From contig CAJTPS010000006.1 of assembly GCA_910578555.1 (NCBI GenBank), positions 148,472 to 212,471 on the forward strand: a stretch of 64,000 nucleotides of DNA. Reading direction: 5' to 3'. Positions 33,712-41,334 of the stretch are shown piece after piece. Position 1 is the stretch's first letter; the number at the start of each line of letters is the position of its first letter. Under the pieces are notes generated by a model. It was not told the DNA's origin. It worked only from the letters and a program-made list of their open reading frames with translations, and did no database searches. A program made the translations under genes and the position numbers. The DNA is from an uncultured Lachnospiraceae bacterium (lineage in GTDB: Bacteria > Bacillota > Clostridia > Lachnospirales > Lachnospiraceae).

Positions 33712-35043
33712 ATGGAAGATATGCAGATCTACACTTACGAAGGGACTGACAGGGCGATCAAGCTGGCAATGGGACGGTCCGCGGCAAACATGGTAGAAAT
33801 AGGCTGCCTGCTCAGGCGCATGATGGAAAATAAGCTGTGGGTGCGGCAGTTCAGCTGCTTTGATGAGTACCTGAACAAAGAACTGCACATGGATTATACC
33901 ATGGCGACACGTTTTATCAAAGCCAATAAGAAATATTCCGACAGTGAGGATGGCACGAAACTCGACGCGAAATGGAAAGATTTTTCCCAGAGCGTCCTGA
34001 TCGAAATGCTCAACATGCCGCCGGAGCTGGAAGAAAAGGTTACGCCGGACATGACGGTGAAGCAGGTAAGGGAAGTGAAGAAACAGAAGAAAACAAAGAT
34101 GAAGCCTGAGATCGTGGGGATTCTGGCAAGCCCTTATTGCGCAGCATGCAAAGAACCGTTAGATGAAACCGAACAGAAATGCCCTAATTGCGGACAGGAA
34201 CAGGATTGGGAGTGGTATAACAGGTTTTTTGGTAATAATGACCAACCGCAAGACAATGGGGCGGAAGTTGCGACGTCGCAACAATCCCATCAGGAGAAGG
34301 AAGACGAACCGGATGTGATCGACGTAGATTACAGGGAAGTGCCGGAAGAATTATCCGCATATGGGCTTACGAAAACCATATATCCGGCGGGAAGCCTGAT
34401 CACAACAGGAGGATGTGGGGACAAGTATACATGCTTCCTTTGCGCGCAGGAATGCAATATCAGGCAAAAAGAACGACAATGCTGCGAGGCGACCTGTGGC
34501 AATCCGTTCGGCTGCCAGACGATGGAAAAGCTTGCGGATATCAGGGCGAAAATGGGGGAGCGGTGTCAGTTCATAAATGACGGGTTGGCACGCAAAACGG
34601 CAGGCAGCGGAATACCGGATCCATGCTGTAAAGAATGTGCGCTGAAAAGTGAATGTGATTTCTGCTGCGGTATGGCAGGACAGCAGGCGCTTAAAGAAAA
34701 TCTTGCGACGTCGCAAGATTTTGGATTGGCAAAACCAGTATTACCTGATGAGGAATATCCGGAATATATGCCAGCAGACAGGACAGCAGAAAAGAGGGAA
34801 ACCCGCAGACAGGCATTTCTGGGTGTGCTGCGTGAACATATGGATAGAACCTATATACTAACAGAGCGTGGTGAGTACGATAAAGCCGTGAACAAGATAA
34901 AAAGCATTGAGGTAACGATTAAAAAAGTACAGGAAATATCAGAAACGGAAGCAGTTTGTGCGGCATCGGAAGAACAAGTTTTAAGAAGCGAAGCGGCAGC
35001 AGTGCAGGAAGGAGGCACAGATGAGAAGAAAGGGAAATCATGA
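33712..35043 (+). CDS. Cysteine-rich phage protein with palindromic insertions, unknown
   Basis: 443 residues from ATG 33712. The N-terminal ~120 residues (TDRAIKLAMGRSAANMVEIG, TRFIKANKKYS) look like phage replication-associated regulators. A zinc ribbon (CAACKEPLDETEQKCPNC) lies near 145-165. A second cysteine cluster at ~240-330 (CFLCAQECNIRQKERQCC, CCKECALKSECDFCC) has about 15 Cys, suggesting a metal site. Two in-frame 14-bp palindromes encode VATSQQ and LATSQD (34267 and 34697). It overlaps the methyltransferase start by 4 bases. No function can be given. Confidence 0.65.
   Translation: MEDMQIYTYEGTDRAIKLAMGRSAANMVEIGCLLRRMMENKLWVRQFSCFDEYLNKELHMDYTMATRFIKANKKYSDSEDGTKLDAKWKDFSQSVLIEMLNMPPELEEKVTPDMTVKQVREVKKQKKTKMKPEIVGILASPYCAACKEPLDETEQKCPNCGQEQDWEWYNRFFGNNDQPQDNGAEVATSQQSHQEKEDEPDVIDVDYREVPEELSAYGLTKTIYPAGSLITTGGCGDKYTCFLCAQECNIRQKERQCCEATCGNPFGCQTMEKLADIRAKMGERCQFINDGLARKTAGSGIPDPCCKECALKSECDFCCGMAGQQALKENLATSQDFGLAKPVLPDEEYPEYMPADRTAEKRETRRQAFLGVLREHMDRTYILTERGEYDKAVNKIKSIEVTIKKVQEISETEAVCAASEEQVLRSEAAAVQEGGTDEKKGKS
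34267..34282. repeat. Palindrome GTTGCGACGTCGCAAC, copy 1
   Basis: A 16-bp perfect palindrome inside the Cys-rich gene, encoding VATSQ in frame. Copies 2 and 3 are at 34697-34722 and 48552-48567. Confidence 0.9.
34697..34722. repeat. 26-bp perfect palindrome, copy 2 of the TTGCGACGTCGCAA element
   Basis: Extends the shared core symmetrically to 26 bp (AAAATCTTGCGAC and its complement). It encodes LATSQD in the same gene as copy 1, 430 bases away. Confidence 0.9.
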
Positions 35044-35711
35044 GTGAATATATTTGCGCGGACTGCATGGACTGCCTGCCGGAGTTCCCGGACAATTATT
35101 TTGACATAGCCATATGCGACCCGCCGTATTTTTCCGGTCCGGAAAAAAGACTGTATTACGGTAGGAAAGTAAGCCCGATCGGCGTGCAGAGGTATTACAA
35201 ACCTATTGCAACATGGGAAATACCGGATAAGACATATTTTGATGAGTTATTCCGGGTATCAAAGCAACAGATCATCTGGGGCTGCAACTATTTTGATTAT
35301 TCCTTCGGACCCGGGCGGATCGTATGGGATAAGTGTAACGGTACAAGCAGTTTCTCCGACTGCGAGATTGCTTACTGCAGTATTCACGATTCCGTGAGAT
35401 TGTTCCGCTACATGTGGAACGGCATGGTGCAGGGGAAGTCAATAGAAGAGGGTTACATACAGCAGGGAAACAAGAAACTGAATGAGAAACGAATACACCC
35501 CACGCAGAAGCCGGTCAACCTGTACCGGTGGATCGCACAAAAGTATATAAAACCGGGGTGGAGGGTATTAGACACGCATGTCGGTTCTGCCAGCAGCCTG
35601 ATCGCGTATGACGAATACGGGATTGAGTACACAGGGTACGAGATCGATCCGGAGATGTACAGGCTGTCAAACGAGAGGAGAGTGGCATATGACAGCACAG
35701 GAAAAATATAA
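35040..35711 (+). CDS. DNA methyltransferase, beta class
   Basis: 223 residues; ATG 35040 overlaps the previous stop. Catalytic motif IV (CDPPYF) comes first, near residue 30. The linker IHPTQKPVNLYRW and motif I (VLDTHVGSASSLIA) follow near 180, the order of the beta class. N6-adenine or N4-cytosine is possible. No restriction enzyme is adjacent, so it is an orphan phage methylase that may protect the phage from host restriction. Confidence 0.92.
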   Translation: MSEYICADCMDCLPEFPDNYFDIAICDPPYFSGPEKRLYYGRKVSPIGVQRYYKPIATWEIPDKTYFDELFRVSKQQIIWGCNYFDYSFGPGRIVWDKCNGTSSFSDCEIAYCSIHDSVRLFRYMWNGMVQGKSIEEGYIQQGNKKLNEKRIHPTQKPVNLYRWIAQKYIKPGWRVLDTHVGSASSLIAYDEYGIEYTGYEIDPEMYRLSNERRVAYDSTGKI

Positions 35712-35868
35712 CCTATATCTAAAAAAGTATTGTACCAGCCGCAAGGTCAGTAGCAAAGAGGCAGAAAGGCACAGGTTAGTGCAGGAGACAAAAAAATATT
35801 ATGAGGAGGAGAACGATGAACAGATTAACAGTAAAAGCGCCCTCGGGTTTAATCCACTTGAAGGATAA
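35689..35868 (+). CDS. Small phage protein, unknown
   Basis: 59 residues from ATG 35689, overlapping the methylase end by 23 bases. Highly charged and helical (YLKKYCTSRKVSSKEAERH, ETKKYYEEENDE). It overlaps the next gene by 53 bases. Confidence 0.5.
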   Translation: MTAQEKYNLYLKKYCTSRKVSSKEAERHRLVQETKKYYEEENDEQINSKSALGFNPLEG

Positions 35869-36160
35869 TATGGAAATGACAATGAATGAGGCAATTAAAA
35901 AGCTGTCTGATTATGAGGATTTGGAGGAACAGGGAAAGCTGGTGAAGCTGCCTTGTGTAGCTGGTGACTTTGCATTGTTTTCAGATGGGTGTATTATTCC
36001 GGTCGTATATATAACCGTATCAGAAAAGGATAGAATCGATGTTGGCTGTCAAAACGGAATCCATGTAAACATGGCTTTGAACTATCCGTACCAATGCAGA
36101 GGTTTCTTTAAGACCAGAGAAGAAGCAGAAGCCGCACTGAAAGGAGAACAGGGGAAATGA
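35816..36160 (+). CDS. Phage protein of unknown function
   Basis: 114 residues; ATG 35816 behind GAGGAGGAG. The N-terminal ~45 residues (NEAIKKLSDYEDLEEQGKL) match a motif common in phage proteins, and the C-terminus has a small beta-rich domain (VAGDFALFSDGCIIPVVYIT). It overlaps thyX by 4 bases. Confidence 0.65.
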   Translation: MNRLTVKAPSGLIHLKDNMEMTMNEAIKKLSDYEDLEEQGKLVKLPCVAGDFALFSDGCIIPVVYITVSEKDRIDVGCQNGIHVNMALNYPYQCRGFFKTREEAEAALKGEQGK

Positions 36161-36798
36161 AAATTATAAATGCAGGATATGAGATTTTGACACAGATATC
36201 AGAGAACGGAAAGGAAGAACTGCAGCACATCGAGAAGATCGGGCGTGTCTGTTACAAGTCCGAAGAAAGGATCACGGAGGACGGGAAATCAGCAAAGGAA
36301 TTCGTGAAAAGAGTGATCGACAGGGGACATGAAGCCATGATCGAACATTCTTCCCTTTCCGTCAAGTTTATTGTCGATCGCGGCGTGTCACATGAGCTGG
36401 TACGACATAGAATCGCTTCCTTCGCACAGGAATCAACGCGGTACTGCAATTACTCCAAAGATAGGTTTGACAATGGGGTCACGTTTATCAGACCAGTGTT
36501 TTTTGCAGAAGGGACGTTCCAATACAGTGACTGGCTTATGGCGATGGGCGAAGCGGAAAAGACATATTTAGAATTGCTAAAGGAAGGAGCAACCCCGCAG
36601 GAAGCACGTTCCGTCCTGCCGAACAGTACAAAAACAGAGATCACCATTACGGCAAATTACCGTGAGTGGCGCAATTTCTTCAAGCTCCGGACGGAAAAAG
36701 CAGCTCATCCGCAGATGAGGGAAGTAACGATTCCGCTGTTGGCCGAGCTGAAACAGAAACTGCCTGTTGTTTTCGATGACATAGAAGCGGAGGTGTAA
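36157..36798 (+). CDS. thyX: Flavin-dependent thymidylate synthase
   Basis: Makes dTMP from dUMP using FAD, folate and NADPH, supplying thymidine for phage DNA synthesis. 213 residues. The ThyX signature RHRIASFAQESTRY is at ~87-100, preceded by HEAMIEHSSLS. ATG 36157 overlaps the upstream stop. Its place in the phage operon, not with host folate genes, marks it as a phage nucleotide-metabolism gene. Confidence 0.95.
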   Translation: MKIINAGYEILTQISENGKEELQHIEKIGRVCYKSEERITEDGKSAKEFVKRVIDRGHEAMIEHSSLSVKFIVDRGVSHELVRHRIASFAQESTRYCNYSKDRFDNGVTFIRPVFFAEGTFQYSDWLMAMGEAEKTYLELLKEGATPQEARSVLPNSTKTEITITANYREWRNFFKLRTEKAAHPQMREVTIPLLAELKQKLPVVFDDIEAEV

Positions 36799-36800
36799 GC

Positions 36801-37028
36801 ATGACAGATGAAAAATTAAAAGAAGCAAAAGAACTTGCGGAGAAGATACAGGAGCTGGAATCATTCTTGAAAGCTTTTCATGAACCCGGTATGAAAGAGG
36901 TTGTTGTATACAAGGTAAGAGAAAACAGGCCGGTTACATTAAGTATCGAAGCTGAATTATGTGAAATTATTGATGGCCACTTAAAGCAGCAGCTGGCGGC
37001 ATTAAAGAAGAAATTTGAAGAAATGTAG
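36801..37028 (+). CDS. Small coiled-coil phage protein, unknown
   Basis: 75 residues; ATG 36801 after GGAGGTG. Helical (KLKEAKELAEKIQELESFLKAF and HLKQQLAALKKKFEEM) around a central beta-like segment (KEVVVYKVRENRPVTL). The initiation region is duplicated before the next gene, which suggests this gene was inserted. Confidence 0.6.
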   Translation: MTDEKLKEAKELAEKIQELESFLKAFHEPGMKEVVVYKVRENRPVTLSIEAELCEIIDGHLKQQLAALKKKFEEM

Positions 37029-37063
37029 CAGTTATTATTGACAATAGAAGCGGAGGTGTAAGC

Positions 37064-37303
37064 ATGACATATGATGATGTAAACAGGCCGGAGCATTACG
37101 CCGGCACGAAGATCGAAGTGATAGACTACATAGAGGATAAGGGGCTGGGTTTCTGCCTGGGCAATGCCATCAAATATATTTCAAGGGCAGGGCGGAAGCA
37201 TTCGGCAGGCATGGATGATAAGGAAAAGGAAATACAGGATCTTGAAAAAGCGAAGTGGTATCTGGAAAGAAGAATCTTCGAGCTGAAGCAGGGTATGAGT
37301 TAA
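37064..37303 (+). CDS. DUF3310 protein (SaV-like)
   Basis: 79 residues. Conserved RPEHY (residues 8-12), AIKYISRAGRKH and WYLERRI match DUF3310, a small phage family placed near nucleotide metabolism and replication genes. ATG 37064 follows a copy of the GGAGGTG site also used at 36801. Last gene before a strong terminator. Confidence 0.9.
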   Translation: MTYDDVNRPEHYAGTKIEVIDYIEDKGLGFCLGNAIKYISRAGRKHSAGMDDKEKEIQDLEKAKWYLERRIFELKQGMS

Positions 37304-37307
37304 CAAG

Positions 37308-37333
37308 AAAAAGCGGGGATCTCCCGCTTTTTT
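37308..37333. terminator. Bidirectional terminator of the early operon
   Basis: AAAAAGCGGG-GATCT-CCCGCTTTTTT; it also ends the convergent gene on the minus strand. Confidence 0.92.
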
Positions 37334-37334
37334 C

Positions 37335-37862
37335 TTAAAAATCACACTTGTGTTTTCTGATAATTTTGACTGATTTATCACTTTCAAATACCCCGGCAAC
37401 GATGTCTTTGGCAAAGTACTCCTTCCTTATACATGTAGTAGTATTGGACAAAGAATGATCTGCAATAAAAGTGAATTCCAACTTGTGCTTATCATTTAGT
37501 GGGTATTTTGATGTATCAATATCATATGATATCCTGACAGCGTAATCAGTATTGTCTTTTTTGAGATTAAAACGGTCAATACTGATAAGATGTGATTTTC
37601 GTGGCGCAATTTCTATAATTGTATTAATGCCATCTCCATGCATTTCACAATATGCTAATACATAACGTAAATTCGTAAGCATTGCAAATGTACAGTTTAC
37701 AATTTTGATTCTGTATACAGCGTCTTTTTCGCCTTCGTTTTCAACGCAAATCTGATCAGATATTTTTACTTTTGGCTTGACCAACAGCAGAAAAAGAGCA
37801 AAACACACTGAAGCAATAATACCTGAAACTATGCCCGTGATTATACTGCTTCCAAAACCCAA
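37335..37862 (-). CDS. Single-span membrane protein, unknown
   Basis: About 175 residues. TTG 37862 is preferred because GGAGG lies 8 bases upstream; the ATG at 37868 is only 2 bases from it. One membrane span (IITGIVSGIIASVCFALFLLL) begins near residue 6. The C-terminal soluble part is beta-rich (YRIKIVNCTFAMLTNLRYVLA, KLEFTFIADH) and could lie outside. Codon use is AT-rich. It is the last gene of the minus-strand accessory block and a candidate lysogenic-conversion gene. Confidence 0.6.
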   Translation of the reverse strand: MGFGSSIITGIVSGIIASVCFALFLLLVKPKVKISDQICVENEGEKDAVYRIKIVNCTFAMLTNLRYVLAYCEMHGDGINTIIEIAPRKSHLISIDRFNLKKDNTDYAVRISYDIDTSKYPLNDKHKLEFTFIADHSLSNTTTCIRKEYFAKDIVAGVFESDKSVKIIRKHKCDF

Positions 37863-38037
37863 GGGCATCCCCTCCGTTCTCTTTTGTGATGAAGGTTTAG
37901 GTTAGTGATCGAGTTCTTTAGTCATAATAACTCCTTTCCGGCTTATAGCCGTGCCATTTCCTTCTTTAGGTTTATTATACTGTAGTTCCTGAAAAAAGTA
38001 AACATCAATTAGTTCATTTATGTGCATTATAAACGGG

Positions 38038-38224
38038 TTATGAATAATTGTCAAATTTTTCGAAATATTCACAGATCACATTTTTCATAATGTTTATATT
38101 CTGCAACCGTGGGAGCATGCCATTTTCCTGCGTCAGCTCAATTTTTTTTCAGCCGGTCATTTATAGGCTTTAATTTTTTATCAAGCATACTGGAAATCGC
38201 AAGCAATAATTCATTGTCTGTCAT
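38038..38224 (-). pseudogene. Frameshifted small phage-associated protein
   Basis: ATG 38224 (AAAGGCGGTGG upstream) reads MTDNELLLAISSMLDKKLK and then stops at codon 29 (RLKKN). A run of eight A (38149-38142) lies at the break. If one A is skipped the frame continues IELTQENGMLPRLQNINIM and ends at 38038. The joined product resembles a small coiled-coil family common in this group, but is shortened in the middle. It is either dead or read by slippage at the A run. Confidence 0.65.
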
Positions 38225-38294
38225 AATGCCACCGCCTTTAAAGTAAAGGTAGTATAACATAACAAGGACAGGAAGTCTATTTGCTTTTTCAATT

Positions 38295-38325
38295 ATAAAC
38301 GCCTCTGATTGTCAGAGGCGTTTAT
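38295..38325. terminator. Terminator of the small minus-strand genes
   Basis: A 13-bp perfect stem (ATAAACGCCTCTG/CAGAGGCGTTTAT) directly at the end of the 38326 gene. Confidence 0.8.
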
Positions 38326-38616
38326 TCAGTGAAGGTTTATGTCAGTCCTGTAAATAATGTCGTCGCAGTAGTCGTTCAGCGGGTTCATGACGCAGAAGGT
38401 TATAACCTGGTCGCCTGTGGCCGCTCCTGTGCCCTTGTAGCTGATGTAATCGTGTTGCTGGTCTAATGTCAGTACTTTGCCGTCTCCGGCCTCGTTGAGG
38501 CAGATACCGCGGTCTACGGTTATGTATATCTGATGTTCCCGCTGCTCGGGGAGTTTGTCAACCGCTGTGAAGTGGATCATGTTGATAAGTGCCAATAAGA
38601 TAATCAATGTTGTCAT
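38326..38616 (-). CDS. Small membrane-anchored or secreted protein, unknown
   Basis: 96 residues. The N-terminal ~20 (TTLIILLALINMIHFTAV) form a signal anchor or signal peptide. The rest is a soluble domain with two cysteine pairs (CLNEAGDG, CVMNPLNDYC) that could form disulfides. ATG 38616 follows GTGAGGAC. Part of the minus-strand accessory block. Confidence 0.55.
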   Translation of the reverse strand: MTTLIILLALINMIHFTAVDKLPEQREHQIYITVDRGICLNEAGDGKVLTLDQQHDYISYKGTGAATGDQVITFCVMNPLNDYCDDIIYRTDINLH

Positions 38617-38661
38617 AGTGTCCTCACTTTCTCCCTGCGTTACCCGGCAAGGGCGGGTGGT

Positions 38662-38895
38662 TTATTTTACTGTCTTTGCATATTTATAATCTTCAACGAG
38701 TCTGTTATAATCACGTCTATCGCTTACTGGTATATAAGCACTTTCTTCTTCCTGAAGAACTTCCCAGCCATAATTCTCTAATATCTCCAGTACTTTATTA
38801 GCTGTAGCCTGCTCTTTGTTCTCATTGTAGAATATGACGGCGGTTCTGCTGCAGAGTCCAGTCTCTGGGTTTATACCTTCATAATGAATTGTCAT
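38662..38895 (-). CDS. Small protein, unknown
   Basis: 77 residues from ATG 38895 (AAGGAAG upstream). MTIHYEGINPETGLC, then NKVLEILENYGWEVLQEEES. Beta/alpha character, with no known motif. A longer frame to 38949 lacks a site. Confidence 0.5.
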   Translation of the reverse strand: MTIHYEGINPETGLCSRTAVIFYNENKEQATANKVLEILENYGWEVLQEEESAYIPVSDRRDYNRLVEDYKYAKTVK

Positions 38896-38938
38896 ATCTT
38901 CCTTTCTGCCATCGTGACCTCCGTGGCGGGCAATCATG

Positions 38939-39145
38939 TTAGATTTCATAGTACTTTGCTTCGATCTGTCCGACCTCTTCCCATGTGATCAGCCCAGCGT
39001 TTACGGCCTTCGTCTCGATCTCTACCAGAACAGCACATGCCGCTGCGTCGAATCCTTCACCCAGAAGATAGCTGCACATTCTTTCGATGTACCCTCCGAC
39101 TGTTTTGGCGGTTACCAATGTACCTGTGATTACTAATGATTTCAT
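38939..39145 (-). CDS. Small protein, unknown
   Basis: 68 residues from ATG 39145 behind GGAGGG. MKSLVITGTLVTAKTVGGYIE, then GFDAAACAVLVEIETKA. No motif recognised. Confidence 0.5.
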   Translation of the reverse strand: MKSLVITGTLVTAKTVGGYIERMCSYLLGEGFDAAACAVLVEIETKAVNAGLITWEEVGQIEAKYYEI

Positions 39146-39198
39146 ACCCGTTCCCTCCATTTTTTCCAACCCCGGCATTTCTGTCGGAAGCCCGCAGA

Positions 39199-39378
39199 TT
39201 ATAGCTGTACCCCACAAGCCAATCCGGCTTCAACCATAACCTTTGCTATTTCCCGGTCAATGCCTTCTGCTACCAGTTCCTTGATCCGGTTCTTCTTAAT
39301 TTCCCTTTCTGCTTTTTCGATTCTGTTGTTGCTTTCAATGATTTCTGCTAATTCGCTAATTCCTGTAACCTTTATCAT
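39199..39378 (-). CDS. Small charged helical protein, unknown
   Basis: 59 residues from ATG 39378, behind AGGAGGG. Very charged (NNRIEKAEREIKKNRIKELV). It overlaps the next upstream gene by 4 bases, showing an operon. Confidence 0.5.
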   Translation of the reverse strand: MIKVTGISELAEIIESNNRIEKAEREIKKNRIKELVAEGIDREIAKVMVEAGLACGVQL

Positions 39379-39533
39379 ATCTGTTCCCTCCTGTGGTTTA
39401 CTGCTGTTTTTAGTGCCAGATCAAGAAAAAGCTTTGATTCTGGTGCAAATGATGAAGTTTCAACATATGTAATGAATTCCAGAAAGCTTTCCTGACTAAG
39501 CCCAATTAATAACTGCATGATTTCTAATACCAA
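39375..39533 (-). CDS. Small protein, unknown, first gene of the minus-strand block
   Basis: 52 residues from TTG 39533, with AAAGGAG 9 bases upstream; a longer frame to 39581 starts inside an operator repeat. Contains EIMQLLIGLSQESFLEF. Starts just beside the triple repeat at 39577-39675. Confidence 0.45.
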   Translation of the reverse strand: MVLEIMQLLIGLSQESFLEFITYVETSSFAPESKLFLDLALKTAVNHRREQI

Positions 39534-39576
39534 ATGAATCAGCTCCTTTCGTGTTTTGTGTTGTTGTAATAAATAG

Positions 39577-39675
39577 TACACGAAAATAGACGACCGGTAA
39601 ATATGTAATAGTACATGAAAATAGACGAATCAAATGCCAATAAGATTGTGCAATTTGCATACATGAAAATAGACG
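39577..39675. promoter_or_regulatory. Three operator-like direct repeats TACAYGAAAATAGACG
   Basis: Copies at 39577-39592, 39612-39627 and 39660-39675, all in the same orientation, with only one C/T difference. They lie between divergent gene blocks and just upstream of the TTGACA at 39676. Likely binding sites of the regulator at 39728. Confidence 0.75.
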
Positions 39676-39705
39676 TTGACAAATATAAAGAAAATTTATT
39701 ATCAT
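39676..39705 (+). promoter_or_regulatory. Promoter for the 39728 regulator and TA genes
   Basis: TTGACA at 39676-39681 directly abuts operator repeat 3. TATCAT at 39700-39705 is the best -10 at an 18-base spacing. Confidence 0.5.
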
Positions 39706-39727
39706 ATAGTAGAAAGGAAGTGAGATC

Positions 39728-39976
39728 ATGAGCGGAACGATAAAAAAAGTGCCTTATGGGACGAATGGAATTATAGAATTTTCTCGTCTATGGGAATTGT
39801 TAAATCAAAAAGGATATAATAAACAATGGCTAAAGAATCATGGAATTCATTCTAATACAGTGGCAAAGCTGACGAAAAATGAAAATGTTACTTGTGAAGT
39901 ATTGGCCAATTTATGTAATTTACTAAATTGTCAGCCAGAGGAAATTATGGAATATAGAAAAAATGATAAAAAGTGA
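39728..39976 (+). CDS. XRE-type small regulator
   Basis: 82 residues; ATG 39728 behind AAGGAAG. YNKQWLKNHGIHSNTVAKL and CEVLANLCNLLNCQPEEIMEY form the helix-turn-helix of the short Cro/C1 type (HTH_26). First gene after the triple repeat, so probably self-regulating. AT-rich compared with the phage operon. Confidence 0.8.
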   Translation: MSGTIKKVPYGTNGIIEFSRLWELLNQKGYNKQWLKNHGIHSNTVAKLTKNENVTCEVLANLCNLLNCQPEEIMEYRKNDKK

Positions 39977-39980
39977 TAAA

Positions 39981-40178
39981 ATGCCATATGATGAAAAACA
40001 GAAAGATTATAGTGTGCGTTATGCAAAGAACAATTTAAAAAGAATACCGCTTGACGTAAAAAAGGAATACTATACAGAGGTAATAGAGAAGGAAGCGATG
40101 AAGCGGGAACTGTCAGTCAGGGCTTTTATCCTGAAAGCCATAGAAGAGAAAATAGAAAGGGAGGGGAGCGGAGATTGA
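39981..40178 (+). CDS. Ribbon-helix-helix-like small protein
   Basis: 65 residues from ATG 39981 (MPYDEKQKDYSVRYAKNNL); ATG 39963 is the alternative. The core LKRIPLDVKKEYYTEVIEKEA with ELSVRAFILKAIEE fits an Arc/CopG-like DNA-binding fold. It overlaps the DUF4258 gene, so it may be part of a three-gene toxin-antitoxin operon. Confidence 0.65.
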   Translation: MPYDEKQKDYSVRYAKNNLKRIPLDVKKEYYTEVIEKEAMKRELSVRAFILKAIEEKIEREGSGD

Positions 40179-40492
40179 TAGACATTGAAGCATTAAGGGA
40201 ATACTACAGGCAGGACAACATAATAATATCCCTCCACGCCCAAGAACGGCTAAGACAAAGGGGAATACGGGCGAAAGATGTTAGAAACTGTATTATGTCA
40301 GGAGAAATAATAGAACAGTACCCTGATGACTTTCCTTTTCCAAGCTGCTTAATTTTTGGGTATGCCGTGAATGGGAAAATCATTCATGTTGTGGCAAGTG
40401 ACGAGGGAACGGGAAGCCGGATAATAACGGCGTATTTTCCGGATAATGTGAAATTTGAGGACGATTTAAAGTCCAGAAGGGAGCGGAAATAA
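40175..40492 (+). CDS. DUF4258 protein, probable toxin of a MqsR-like pair
   Basis: 105 residues from TTG 40175 (ATTGA overlap). The DUF4258 core SLHAQERLRQRGIRAKDV, then IEQYPDDFPFPSCLIFG and KIIHVVASDEG, has the BECR/RelE-type fold of mRNA-cutting toxins. The next gene encodes a YgiT-type zinc-finger protein, the usual antitoxin partner, with a 1-base overlap. Confidence 0.85.
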   Translation: MIDIEALREYYRQDNIIISLHAQERLRQRGIRAKDVRNCIMSGEIIEQYPDDFPFPSCLIFGYAVNGKIIHVVASDEGTGSRIITAYFPDNVKFEDDLKSRRERK

Positions 40493-40722
40493 TGCGTTGC
40501 ATGAGTTGTAAACATGGAGAAATGAAAGAGGCGGTAACGACATATTTTACACGCCTGAATAACTGTTATGTGATTATTGAAAATGTGCCGTGCTTAAAAT
40601 GTGGCCAGTGCGGCGAGGAATTTTTAAATGCGTCGGTAGCCGAAAAAATTGACGATATTTTAGATGGCATTGAAAAAATCGCAAGCAAAATTTTTATTTT
40701 AGATTATGCATCAGCTGCGTAA
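40492..40722 (+). CDS. YgiT/MqsA-type zinc-finger antitoxin
   Basis: 76 residues. Zinc-finger cysteines CMSCKHG and CLKCGQCGEEF. The short C-terminal helix (ASVAEKIDDILDGIEKI) lacks the full XRE domain of E. coli MqsA. It directly follows the DUF4258 toxin. Confidence 0.85.
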   Translation: MRCMSCKHGEMKEAVTTYFTRLNNCYVIIENVPCLKCGQCGEEFLNASVAEKIDDILDGIEKIASKIFILDYASAA

Positions 40723-40825
40723 ATCTAAGTCACAGTATATAACCTTGAAAATGATGAAGAATATACTTTCAATGAACCTGTCAGGGCAGGGATCTGGAAA
40801 TAAATTTATGGGAGGAAAGCGGATC

Positions 40826-41047
40826 ATGAGTAATAAAGAAAGAATCATAGAGCTATTGGATGCAATTCCGGATTATAAAATCGGCTATGTTTTGGCATAC
40901 GTGCAAGGGGTGGCAGCTGATGAGGAAGCAGATGATGCCTTTTGTGAAAGAATGCTGAAAAGTTATTGGGAAGATGAAGAATCTAAAGATGACCCGGGGA
41001 CACCGTTAGAAGAACTTATTGAAAAATGGGGGCTTGAAAATGTATAA
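40826..41047 (+). CDS. RelB-like antitoxin, probable
   Basis: 73 residues; ATG 40826 behind GGGAGG. Acidic, helical (KERIIELLDAIPDYKIGYVLA, ADDAFCERMLKSYWEDEE), overlapping the RelE-like toxin start by 8 bases. Confidence 0.75.
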   Translation: MSNKERIIELLDAIPDYKIGYVLAYVQGVAADEEADDAFCERMLKSYWEDEESKDDPGTPLEELIEKWGLENV

Positions 41048-41291
41048 AATCATAGTGAAGAAGAAAGCCCAGAAGTTTATTGACCGGCTGCCCAAACAAG
41101 AGAAGTTACGCATAGTATCTGAAATGCAGCGGCTGCCAAACGGGGAAGATGTAAAACCTTTAAAGGGGCATAAAGGGCTTTACAGGCTGCGGGTAGGGGC
41201 TTACAGGATCATCTATACCGTTGACCACGGGGAACTGATTGTTTTTGTTATTGACGCGGATAACCGCGGAGACGTGTATAAAAGGCTATGA
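41040..41291 (+). CDS. RelE/ParE-type toxin
   Basis: 83 residues; ATG 41040 overlaps the antitoxin stop. YKIIVKKKAQKFIDRLPKQ, PLKGHKGLYRLRVGAYRIIY and VIDADNRGDVYKRL are the RelE fold with its conserved basic and aromatic C-terminal residues. Likely a ribosome-dependent mRNA endonuclease. Second toxin-antitoxin pair next to the DUF4258 pair. Confidence 0.9.
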   Translation: MYKIIVKKKAQKFIDRLPKQEKLRIVSEMQRLPNGEDVKPLKGHKGLYRLRVGAYRIIYTVDHGELIVFVIDADNRGDVYKRL

Positions 41292-41334
41292 ACGGGATCA
41301 GAGCCCAAAAGCAGATTGATGTTATACGGAAGAA

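Noticed and set aside
34267..34722. Rho-independent terminators at the palindromes
   Set aside because: They have no loop and lie within a coding gene; perfect palindromes of this kind fit DNA binding better than RNA termination.
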